Position numbers and translations under genes: made by a program | The notes under the pieces: model-generated | Databases searched by the model: none | Told to the model about the DNA's origin: nothing | Seen by the model: the letters and a program-made list of their open reading frames with translations, nothing else | NCBI GenBank assembly: GCA_022750435.1 | Contig: JAKIVS010000003.1 | Coordinates: forward strand, 1 to 64,000 | Direction: 5' to 3' | DNA from: Thermoplasmata archaeon | GTDB taxonomy: Archaea > Thermoplasmatota > Thermoplasmata > Lutacidiplasmatales > UBA184 | Length of the DNA stretch: 64,000 nucleotides | Shown here: positions 24,367 to 31,223 of the stretch, in pieces | Layout of the letters: every line of letters starts with the position of its first letter | Position numbering within the stretch: the first letter of the stretch is position 1

Positions 24367-25266
24367 GTGGTGCCGGGCACGTCGAGCGCGACCTCCGGCG
24401 ATCTTCTCGTCGTGGGCCACACGGTCATCGACCGGTACTGGCACGTTCCCTCCCTGCCCGTCCGAGATCGGACGGTCCCCGTCGACCAGGTCCGCGTCGT
24501 GCTCGGTGGCACGGCCGCGAACATCGCCCGCGCTGCGGCGGCCCGAGGGATTCGGACCGGCCTGGTGAGCCGCGTCGGCGACGAATTCCCCAAGGAGTTC
24601 CGGTCCGAACTCGCTCGGGCTGGGATCGACCTCCGGGGCCTCGAGACGGTTCGGGGATCGGCTTCCCCCACCTGCCTGATCGTGGAGGACGGGCGAGGAG
24701 GACAGATGACGCTCATCGACCAGGGGCCGATGGGGGACGAATCCTCGGCCGTCCTTCCCGTGCGCCTCCTCCCCTCGTACCCCTGGGTGCACCTCACGAC
24801 CGGAGACCCGGCGTTCCAGCTCCGCGTCCTTCGAGCTGCGCGGGCGGTGGGGGCCCGGGTGGCCGCGGACCCTGCCCAGGAGATCCACTACCGGTGGAAA
24901 TCCGGACCTCTGCGCCAGTTCTTGACCGGGTCGGAGATCTTCTTCGGGAACGAGTCCGAGACCGCGGCCGCCGTGCGCCTCACGAGGTCGGGCCGGGTCG
25001 GGAACCTGACCCGACTCGTCCCGCTGGTCGTTGTGACCCGCGGTCGCCGGGGCGCAAGGGCGTACAGCCGTTCGGGAACGACGGACGTGCCGGGCCGCCT
25101 CCCGCGGCCTCTTCGGCAGGTCACCGGCGCGGGCGACTCGTTCCGCGGGGGGTTCTACGGAGCGTGGCTGCGCGGGGCGCCGCTCGCCGATGCGCTCTCC
25201 GACGGGGTCGCGGCCGCGACCGCCTGGATCGAGACCGCGGAGTACCCGAAGGGGAGACGTCGATGA
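24367..25266 (+). CDS. PfkB-family carbohydrate or nucleoside kinase
   Basis: Ribokinase-fold kinase of 299 residues. The N-terminal signature is VGHTVIDRYWHVPSLPVRDR, the substrate-binding glycine motif is VVLGGTAANIARAAAARG, and the C-terminal PfkB signature with catalytic base is QVTGAGDSFRGGFYGAWLRG. A FFGNESETAAAV segment matches the family's NExE motif. The substrate (ribose, fructose, nucleoside or other) cannot be chosen from sequence. It overlaps moeA by 4 nt. Confidence 0.9.
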   Translation: MVPGTSSATSGDLLVVGHTVIDRYWHVPSLPVRDRTVPVDQVRVVLGGTAANIARAAAARGIRTGLVSRVGDEFPKEFRSELARAGIDLRGLETVRGSASPTCLIVEDGRGGQMTLIDQGPMGDESSAVLPVRLLPSYPWVHLTTGDPAFQLRVLRAARAVGARVAADPAQEIHYRWKSGPLRQFLTGSEIFFGNESETAAAVRLTRSGRVGNLTRLVPLVVVTRGRRGARAYSRSGTTDVPGRLPRPLRQVTGAGDSFRGGFYGAWLRGAPLADALSDGVAAATAWIETAEYPKGRRR

Positions 25267-26543
25267 AGATCCGTCCGTTCGACCACCTGATCCCGACCGG
25301 CGTGGCGCTGTCCCGCCTGCTCGCGGCCACGCGACCGGTCCCGCGCCGAGAGACTCTGCCCGTCGAGAGTGCGATGGGACGGCGAAGCGCGCGCGCAGTC
25401 CGGTCGCGCCGCGCGGTCCCTCCGTTCCGCCGCGGTTCGTGGGACGGGTTTGCGGTGGTGGCCCGCTCCACGAACGGTGCGACGCCGGGGCGCCCGGTCC
25501 GGCTTCGATTGGTCGGGGACATCTTTGCGGAGACGAGTTCGCGCCGCCCGCTCGGCGCTTCGGACGCCGCGCCGATCGCCACAGGGGGCCCGCTTCCCCC
25601 CGGGGCCGACGCCGTGGTCATCTTCGAGGACGTGCAGCTGGAGGACGGCGAGGTGGTTCTCACCCGTCCGGCGCGCCCGGGGGACCGGATCGCCGACGCC
25701 GGGGAGGACTTCCCGGTCGGCGCCCACCTCCTGGAGACGGGCGACCTGCTCACCCCAGCCCGACTCGGGGCCCTGGCCGCCGCCGGCGAAGCGACGGTCG
25801 AGGTATGGGAACGACCGCGGGTCGCGATCGTCCCGAACGGCAACGAGCTCCGTCGCCCGGGGGAGCGACTCTCGTTCGGCCAGATCCACGAATCCAACAA
25901 CGCCTCGCTCGCGGCCCTCGCGACGGGATTTGGCGCGTCGGTGACAACGTCCGCTCCCGTGCCCGACCGGGAGGCGGCCATCGAGACGGTGCTTCGCCGA
26001 GCCGCGGCGCGCTCGGACCTCGTCCTCGCCACGGGAGGCAGTTCGGTGGGAGAGCGCGACTTCCTCCCGTCGATCTTCCCGCGTCTCGGCCGGATGCTCT
26101 TCCACGGCATCGCCGTCCGACCGGGGAAGCCGACGCTCGCCGTCCGTTGCGGAGGATGCCTGGTCATCGGCATGCCCGGCCATCCAACCTCCTGCCTCAC
26201 GAACGGCCTGTGGCTCGTCGCCCCGGTTCTCGCCCGCCTGTCCCACGCCGACTCCGTGCCGTGGACCGACCATCCGGTCGTGCTGTCCGAGGCGTACGAC
26301 GTCCCGAGTTCGTCGTTCGCGACGGTCGTTCCGCTCGAAGTGCGCGACGGTCGGGCACGGCCGACGTTCCGCACGTCGGCGTCGCTCACCTCCCTCGTCC
26401 CCGCGAACGCCTACGTGATCGTTCCCCCGCACCGCCCCGGCCTGCGGCGGGGAGACGTGGTCGTGGCCCGCTTGCTGCCACCACCGTTCGGCCCGGCGGG
26501 GGCCCCGGTGCGACCCGGACCCGGCCGCCGAAAGGCTAAGTGA
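25263..26543 (+). CDS. moeA: Molybdopterin molybdenumtransferase MoeA
   Basis: MoeA inserts molybdate (or tungstate) into adenylated molybdopterin. The 426-residue protein has family landmarks: FRRGSWDGFAVVA (normally S/PxMDGYA, here W-D-G-F), IATGGPLPPGADAVV, AGEDFPVGAHLLETGDLL, the MPT-binding domain ATGGSSVGERDFLPSI, and MPGHPTSCLTNGLWLV. The C-terminal domain follows, with a basic Pro/Arg-rich tail. The ATG at 25263 overlaps the pfkB-like stop (ATGA). With moaA directly downstream, this is a molybdenum-cofactor block. Confidence 0.93.
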   Translation: MKIRPFDHLIPTGVALSRLLAATRPVPRRETLPVESAMGRRSARAVRSRRAVPPFRRGSWDGFAVVARSTNGATPGRPVRLRLVGDIFAETSSRRPLGASDAAPIATGGPLPPGADAVVIFEDVQLEDGEVVLTRPARPGDRIADAGEDFPVGAHLLETGDLLTPARLGALAAAGEATVEVWERPRVAIVPNGNELRRPGERLSFGQIHESNNASLAALATGFGASVTTSAPVPDREAAIETVLRRAAARSDLVLATGGSSVGERDFLPSIFPRLGRMLFHGIAVRPGKPTLAVRCGGCLVIGMPGHPTSCLTNGLWLVAPVLARLSHADSVPWTDHPVVLSEAYDVPSSSFATVVPLEVRDGRARPTFRTSASLTSLVPANAYVIVPPHRPGLRRGDVVVARLLPPPFGPAGAPVRPGPGRRKAK

Positions 26544-26564
26544 CGTCCGGACGATAGCCGGAAC

Positions 26565-27566
26565 GTGCGGGACCGCTACGGCCGCGCGTTCACGGACCTT
26601 CGCGTCTCCCTGACGCAGCGCTGCAACCTTCGGTGCGTGTTCTGCCACATGGAGGGCCAGCTGGTCTCCCAGGCGGAGCTCCCGCCCGAGCAGATCGAAC
26701 ACGTGGTGCGCGCCGCCGTCCGCGCCGGGGTCGAACGGGTCAAGCTGACGGGAGGCGAGCCGACCCTCCGGTCCGACATCGTCGAGATCGTCCGGCGGAT
26801 CGCGGCCCTCGGGGTGGAAGTCTCGATGACGACGAACGGGCTCCGGTTGGCGAACCTCGCCGAACCGCTCCGGGCGGCGGGACTGAGTCGGGTCAACGTA
26901 AGCCTCCCGAGCCTCAACGCCGCCACGTACCGGGAACTCACCGGCGTCGATGGCCTCGACCGGGCCGTCGCCGGGATTCGGGCCGCCGTGGCCGCGGGGA
27001 TGGGTCCGGTCAAGCTCAACGTCGTCGCCCTCGCCGGCACCAACGCGGACCCCGACGCCTTCGAGCGCCTCATCGGCTTCGCACGGGAGGTCGGGGCCTG
27101 GATCCAAGTGATCGAGTTCGAGAACGTCCGCGGCCGCGTGGACCCGGAGGTCTATCGCTCGCTCCACTCCGAGCTGGGACGCCTGACGCAAGACGCCGTG
27201 CGCTCGGCGTTCCCGACCGGGTTCAACCCCCTTCACCACCGGCCGCGGTACAGTGTCTCCGACGGGGGACCTCCGGTGACGCTGGAGGTTGTCCAGCCCG
27301 TCGAGAATCCGTCGTTCTGCATGGCGTGCGAGCGACTCCGGCTCACGAGCGACGGCCACCTCAAGGGGTGCCTGATGACGAACGACGGGCTCGTCGACCT
27401 CCGCCCGATCCTCTCCGAACCGCACCCGGAGAAGGCGCTCGACCGGGCGTTCGCCCTCGCGGTCGACCGGCGCCGACCGTTCTTCGTCGGTCCCGAGACT
27501 CCGGTCCCCGAACGCTCGCTGTTCGGCGAAGGCGACCCCCTCCCCATGGTCGGGGCCCACCCGTAG
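26565..27566 (+). CDS. moaA: GTP 3',8-cyclase MoaA
   Basis: Radical-SAM enzyme catalysing the first step of molybdenum-cofactor synthesis. The SAM-binding [4Fe-4S] motif is CNLRCVFC at residues 20-27, preceded by the family's RDxxGRxxTDLRVSLTxRCN. KLTGGEPTLRSD and VSMTTNGLRLANLAEPL follow. The C-terminal cluster is CMACERLRLTSDGHLKGCLM, the second [4Fe-4S] site that binds GTP. The usual C-terminal GG is not present (the end is ...MVGAHP), as in a number of archaeal homologues. GTG start, 21 nt after moeA. Confidence 0.93.
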   Translation: MRDRYGRAFTDLRVSLTQRCNLRCVFCHMEGQLVSQAELPPEQIEHVVRAAVRAGVERVKLTGGEPTLRSDIVEIVRRIAALGVEVSMTTNGLRLANLAEPLRAAGLSRVNVSLPSLNAATYRELTGVDGLDRAVAGIRAAVAAGMGPVKLNVVALAGTNADPDAFERLIGFAREVGAWIQVIEFENVRGRVDPEVYRSLHSELGRLTQDAVRSAFPTGFNPLHHRPRYSVSDGGPPVTLEVVQPVENPSFCMACERLRLTSDGHLKGCLMTNDGLVDLRPILSEPHPEKALDRAFALAVDRRRPFFVGPETPVPERSLFGEGDPLPMVGAHP

Positions 27567-27597
27567 TCCGGGACGATTTTCCGGAGGAGGACGCACC

Positions 27598-28428
27598 GTG
27601 CGCCGCGGAGAGTTGCGGATCGGGTTGATCTCCATCGAGGGGAGCAACTGCGATGAGGAGCTGTACGTCGCCCTCAAGTCGCTCGGCGCGCGGCCCGAGA
27701 TCGTTCACCTGAAGCAGTTCGAGCAGCGCGACGTGGAGCGGGCTCGTTTCCGCAACCTCGACGACTTCCAGGCGCTGTTCCTCCCCGGCGGCTTCTCCGG
27801 CGGCGATTACGTCCGGGCCGGGGCGATCTTCGCCGCCCGGATCCGCGCGGGGATCGGCCCGCAGCTCGAGGCGTACCTCCAGAGCGGCCGGATCCTCGGC
27901 GGCGTCTGCAACGGATTCCAGGTGCTCACCGAGCTCGGCCTCCTCCCCGGTCGGCCGGGGGGCCATCTCGGGCCCCCCGAGGCGGCGCTCCACGCGAACG
28001 CCTCGGGTCACTTCGAGTGCCGCCCGACGTTCGTCGCCTGGGACGGGGGCAAGTTCCCGGCGCTGCAGCACCTCGCCAAGGGGCAACGGTTCCTGTTCCC
28101 CTCCGCCCACGCCGAGGGGCAACTCGTCCTCGGCGGACCGCCGGGGGAACGGCTCGCCGAGCTCGAAGCGAACGGGCAAGTCCTGTTCCGGTGGGTCGCC
28201 CCCGACGGAGGGCGGGCGGTCTACCCGTGGAACCCGAACGGGTCCGTGGGCGACGTCGCCGGCCTCACGAACCCCGAGGGGAACGTCTTCGGGCTGATGC
28301 CGCACCCGGAGCGGAACTTCTTCCGCGCCCAGATGCCGGACTGGACGCGCGGGGGCGGGGCGGAAGGTCCCTCGGACGGGCAGAGGTTCCTCGACGCCGT
28401 GCTCCGTCAGGCCGAGAGGACCGGCTGA
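27598..28428 (+). CDS. purQ: Phosphoribosylformylglycinamidine synthase glutaminase subunit PurQ
   Basis: Class I glutamine amidotransferase subunit supplying ammonia to PurL in purine synthesis. The 276-residue length fits archaeal PurQ. It has GLISIEGSNCDEELYVAL at the start, LFLPGGFSGGDYVRAGAI, the nucleophile Cys104 in GGVCNGFQVL, and the His of the catalytic dyad in FGLMPHPERNFF near the C-terminus. The GTG start is preceded by GGAGGAGGA. It follows moaA by 31 nt. PurL and PurS are not in the window. The last 164 nt overlap the 3' end of the convergent methyltransferase. Confidence 0.93.
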   Translation: MRRGELRIGLISIEGSNCDEELYVALKSLGARPEIVHLKQFEQRDVERARFRNLDDFQALFLPGGFSGGDYVRAGAIFAARIRAGIGPQLEAYLQSGRILGGVCNGFQVLTELGLLPGRPGGHLGPPEAALHANASGHFECRPTFVAWDGGKFPALQHLAKGQRFLFPSAHAEGQLVLGGPPGERLAELEANGQVLFRWVAPDGGRAVYPWNPNGSVGDVAGLTNPEGNVFGLMPHPERNFFRAQMPDWTRGGGAEGPSDGQRFLDAVLRQAERTG

Positions 28429-29065
28429 GCCGCCACACCCAGAGGGTCTCCCCTCCGAGGCGGCGACGGGCGACCTCCTCGCAGGAGCCGCCGTGCTTCT
28501 TCCAGCCCCGCTGGAGCGCTTCCCGGCGGTTCCACGGTTGCAACGACGAGGTGAGGAGGAATGCGATGCCCTCCGGCATGAGGTGCTCGGGGAGCGACCG
28601 GAGGAGCCGTCGGGTCGGGCCGAGACCGTCGGCCCCGCCGTCGAGGGCGAGGTTCACCCAGGGGTCCGGGTCCCGCTGCGCCGGCACGGTCGGGAGGTAC
28701 GGTGGGTTGACCATCACCCGGTCGAAGCGCCGCACGCCGGCCAGGAGGTCGGTCCGAACGACCTGGACCGGCAGGCGCTCAGCCCGCGCCGCCTCGGCGA
28801 GCCCCCGCAGTGCGCGCGGGTTCCGGTCGGTCGCGACGACCGACCACCCGGCCCGGGCCGCCGCCAGGCTCAACGCCCCGTTCCCGCACCCGACGTCGAG
28901 GAGGCGTCCCGAGCCCCGCTCCTCCGCGAACGGGAGGAGCAGGAGCGTGTCCTCGCGGACCGGGTAGACGGGCCCCCCGAGGGGATCGACCGCCGGTCTG
29001 TGTGGACGTAGCACGCCGGTCCGGACGACCCCCGAGCCTTTTTCTTTGTCTCCGCCCTTCGCCAT
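28265..29065 (-). CDS. HemK/PrmC-like methyltransferase (archaeal release-factor glutamine methylase type)
   Basis: Rossmann-fold SAM-dependent methyltransferase. The family N-terminus VYPVREDTLLLL (cf. VYxPxEDTxLL), motif I LLDVGCGNGALSLAAARAG and the catalytic NPPY in VMVNPPYLP are all present, consistent with archaeal Mtq2/HemK proteins that methylate the Gln of aRF1. The fold ends near GGETLWVWRLSR; about 50 further residues, Arg/Pro/Ser-rich, are encoded antisense to purQ and are probably an unconstrained tail. ATG at 29065 is preceded by GAAGGA. It is divergent from THEP1, with 21 nt between the starts. Confidence 0.82.
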   Translation of the reverse strand: MAKGGDKEKGSGVVRTGVLRPHRPAVDPLGGPVYPVREDTLLLLPFAEERGSGRLLDVGCGNGALSLAAARAGWSVVATDRNPRALRGLAEAARAERLPVQVVRTDLLAGVRRFDRVMVNPPYLPTVPAQRDPDPWVNLALDGGADGLGPTRRLLRSLPEHLMPEGIAFLLTSSLQPWNRREALQRGWKKHGGSCEEVARRRLGGETLWVWRLSRSSRPDGARRRGTSARPRDLPPRPRASSPASGRGRSSAPGAASARRRSPRGS

Positions 29066-29086
29066 TTCCTTCGGAGTTTCTGGATC

Positions 29087-29644
29087 GTGTCCCGTCGACT
29101 CGCCGCCCCCGTCAAGATTGGCATCACCGGGCTCCCCGGCTCGGGCAAGACGCAGACCCTTCTGCGCATCATCCAGCTCCTCGAGCAGGAGGGTGTCAAG
29201 GTCGGCGGCATGGTCACCGAACCGATCATCGAGAAGCAGCGTCGATCGGGCTTCCAGATCACCAACTGGCTGACGAAGGAGCACGAGGTGTTCGCCCACG
29301 AGGGGCTCAAGTCCCGGGTGCGGAGCGGCCGCTACGGCGTCAATCTCGCGGCCCTCGACGGGCTCGGGACCCGGTCGCTCGCCGAAGCCCGCGAGTCGGC
29401 CGATGTCATCGTCATCGACGAGGTCGGTAAGATGGAGGTCGAGAGCGAGACGTTCACCCAGGCGGTCGTCGAGACGCTGGACGCGAACAAGTCGATCGTG
29501 ATGACGCTTCATAAGAAGTCGCGCAATCCTCTCCTCCAGGACATCCGGCGGAGGGACGAACTACGACTGCTCGAGGTGACGCCGGTGAACAAGAACCTGC
29601 TCGCGTTCAAGATCGTCCGCCTCCTGACCGGGAAGTCCCACTAG
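29087..29644 (+). CDS. THEP1-family nucleoside-triphosphatase
   Basis: Small P-loop NTPase of the THEP1 family, 185 residues. Walker A is GLPGSGKT (about 15-22), Walker B is VIVIDEVGKMEVES, and GGMVTEPIIEKQRRSGFQI matches the family's 'GFxTxEVRExGxRxGF' region. These enzymes hydrolyse NTPs slowly in vitro; the cellular role is unclear. GTG start at 29087. The stop at 29644 is followed, without any canonical start codon, by sequence that looks like the N-terminus of Trm1. Confidence 0.9.
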   Translation: MSRRLAAPVKIGITGLPGSGKTQTLLRIIQLLEQEGVKVGGMVTEPIIEKQRRSGFQITNWLTKEHEVFAHEGLKSRVRSGRYGVNLAALDGLGTRSLAEARESADVIVIDEVGKMEVESETFTQAVVETLDANKSIVMTLHKKSRNPLLQDIRRRDELRLLEVTPVNKNLLAFKIVRLLTGKSH

Positions 29645-29730
29645 ACCCGGTCCGCCCGTCGACCGAGGGCCGCACGACCCTCGACCTGCCCGTCCCGGGC
29701 GGGGTCCGGGGCCCGGCGAAGCGGCGTCCG

Positions 29731-30789
29731 GTGTTCTACAACGGCGCCATGGCGCTCGACCGCGACCTGCACGTCGCCGTCGCAGCCCGATGGGCGGCGA
29801 CGACCGGCCGCCGCGGCTCCGCGTGGGAGATGCTGGGGGCCACGGGGGTCCGCGGCCTCCGGGTCCTCGTGGAGTCCGGCGCGCTCGACCGGCTCCTCTG
29901 CACCGATGCCGGGGGACCGGCCGCGCAGGTCCTGCGGGCCAACTGTGCGCGGTACGCCTCCCTCGGCGCGACCTCCCTCCAATGGGACGCACGACGCGCG
30001 ATCCCGGACGGCCGGTTCGACGCGGTCGACGTGGACCCGTTTGGTTCTCCGCTGCCGTTCCTCGACGCCGCCTTCGGCTCCCTCGCCCCGAACGGGCTCT
30101 TGTCGGTGACGGCCACGGACATGGTGGTCCTCGCCGGCGCCGATGCCCCCGCGACGCGACGACGGTACCTCGCGGAGCCGGTCCAAGGCCGCCTCGGACC
30201 GGAGTCCGGTCTCCGCATCCTGCTGCGCACGCTGTCGGACCGTGGCGAGGCGAGCGGCCGCGCGATCCACCCGCTCGTGTCGTACGTGCGCGACCACTAC
30301 GTCCGCGTCTACGTGCTCGTGGCCCCCTCGACCGGGCCGGCGCCGGTCGGCCCGATTGATTCCACCTCCTGGGACGGCCCGCCCCTTCGGACCCAGGGAA
30401 TCGCCGGACCGATGTGGCTCGGTCCGCTGTTCGACGCGACGTTCCTCGCCGGCCTTGGCGTCCCCGAGGGAGCGGCCCAAGCGGCGACCCTCGGGCGGCT
30501 CCTCGAGCGATTCACCGAGGAACAGCCGGCCGACGTTCCGTTCTACTACGAGCCGAACACGATCGCGAAGGACGCGGGGTTGTCCGCACCCCCCGCAACC
30601 GATCTCCTCGTGAACGCCCTCCGAACGATGGGTTGGCCGACGGGCCGCACCCACGCCCGGGACGGAGGATTCCGAACGCGCGCCGGGCGCACCGAGGTCT
30701 ACCGGGCCGCCAGATCGCTGTCGGCGGCGCATCCCGACCGAGGTTCTCCTATGCCCGGCTCCCTTCCAGGTCCCGCGGAGCGGGCGTGA
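29731..30789 (+). CDS. trm1: tRNA (guanine26-N2)-dimethyltransferase Trm1, N-terminus unresolved
   Basis: Trm1 makes N2,N2-dimethylguanosine at position 26 of tRNA. Family landmarks are VFYNGAMALDRDLHVAVAA, SAM-binding AWEMLGATGVRGLRVL, DAVDVDPFGSPLPFLDAA (DPFG catalytic motif), SVTATDMVVLAG and ISYVRDHYVRVYV-like VSYVRDHYVRVYVLVA. The first canonical start in frame is GTG 29731, but the frame is open back to 29629 and translates to typical Trm1 N-terminal sequence (STEGRTTLDLPVPGGVRGP). No ATG, GTG or TTG exists there in any frame, so a non-canonical start or a sequence error is possible. It overlaps the cupin gene by 4 nt. Confidence 0.88.
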   Translation: MFYNGAMALDRDLHVAVAARWAATTGRRGSAWEMLGATGVRGLRVLVESGALDRLLCTDAGGPAAQVLRANCARYASLGATSLQWDARRAIPDGRFDAVDVDPFGSPLPFLDAAFGSLAPNGLLSVTATDMVVLAGADAPATRRRYLAEPVQGRLGPESGLRILLRTLSDRGEASGRAIHPLVSYVRDHYVRVYVLVAPSTGPAPVGPIDSTSWDGPPLRTQGIAGPMWLGPLFDATFLAGLGVPEGAAQAATLGRLLERFTEEQPADVPFYYEPNTIAKDAGLSAPPATDLLVNALRTMGWPTGRTHARDGGFRTRAGRTEVYRAARSLSAAHPDRGSPMPGSLPGPAERA

Positions 30790-31217
30790 GCGACCGGCCG
30801 ACCCGCCCGGCGGCACCGAAGCGAGCGCCGGCGCTTCGAGAAACGCCGGTCGGGTCGTACTCGAGCACCTTCGCCATCGCCGAGTACGTCGAGCCGCCCG
30901 GAGTCGAACGCAAGGCCCGCACGATCGCCCCTCTTCACCGCCACCTCGACGAGGACGAAGTTTGGTACGTCCTCGAGGGGGAGCTGGCGGTCCGGCTGGA
31001 CGGGCGGGAGGTGCGTGCGACGCCCGGCCGCGCGGTGTGGAGCCCTCCGAACGTCGTGCACACGTTCTGGAACCCGTCCAAGGCGCCCGTGCGGTATCTG
31101 CTCATCATGGGCCCGAAGACCCACGAATTCGTGGAGACCCTCCACCGTCGCCCCCCCGCCGGGTCGGACGGAGTCCGGCGCCTCTCCGAGCGCTGCGGGA
31201 TCGAGCTGATGGAATGA
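30786..31217 (+). CDS. Cupin-domain protein
   Basis: Single-domain cupin of 143 residues. The first cupin motif is APLHRHLDEDEVWYVLEGEL, with two His and a Glu as potential metal ligands, followed by VRLDGREVRATPGRAVWSPP and the second motif PPNVVHTFWNPS with the remaining His. Such proteins can be sugar isomerases, dioxygenases or regulatory domains; the substrate is unknown. The GTG start overlaps the trm1 stop (GTGA). It ends 6 nt before the convergent helicase gene. Confidence 0.85.
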   Translation: MSDRPTRPAAPKRAPALRETPVGSYSSTFAIAEYVEPPGVERKARTIAPLHRHLDEDEVWYVLEGELAVRLDGREVRATPGRAVWSPPNVVHTFWNPSKAPVRYLLIMGPKTHEFVETLHRRPPAGSDGVRRLSERCGIELME

Positions 31218-31223
31218 GCGACG

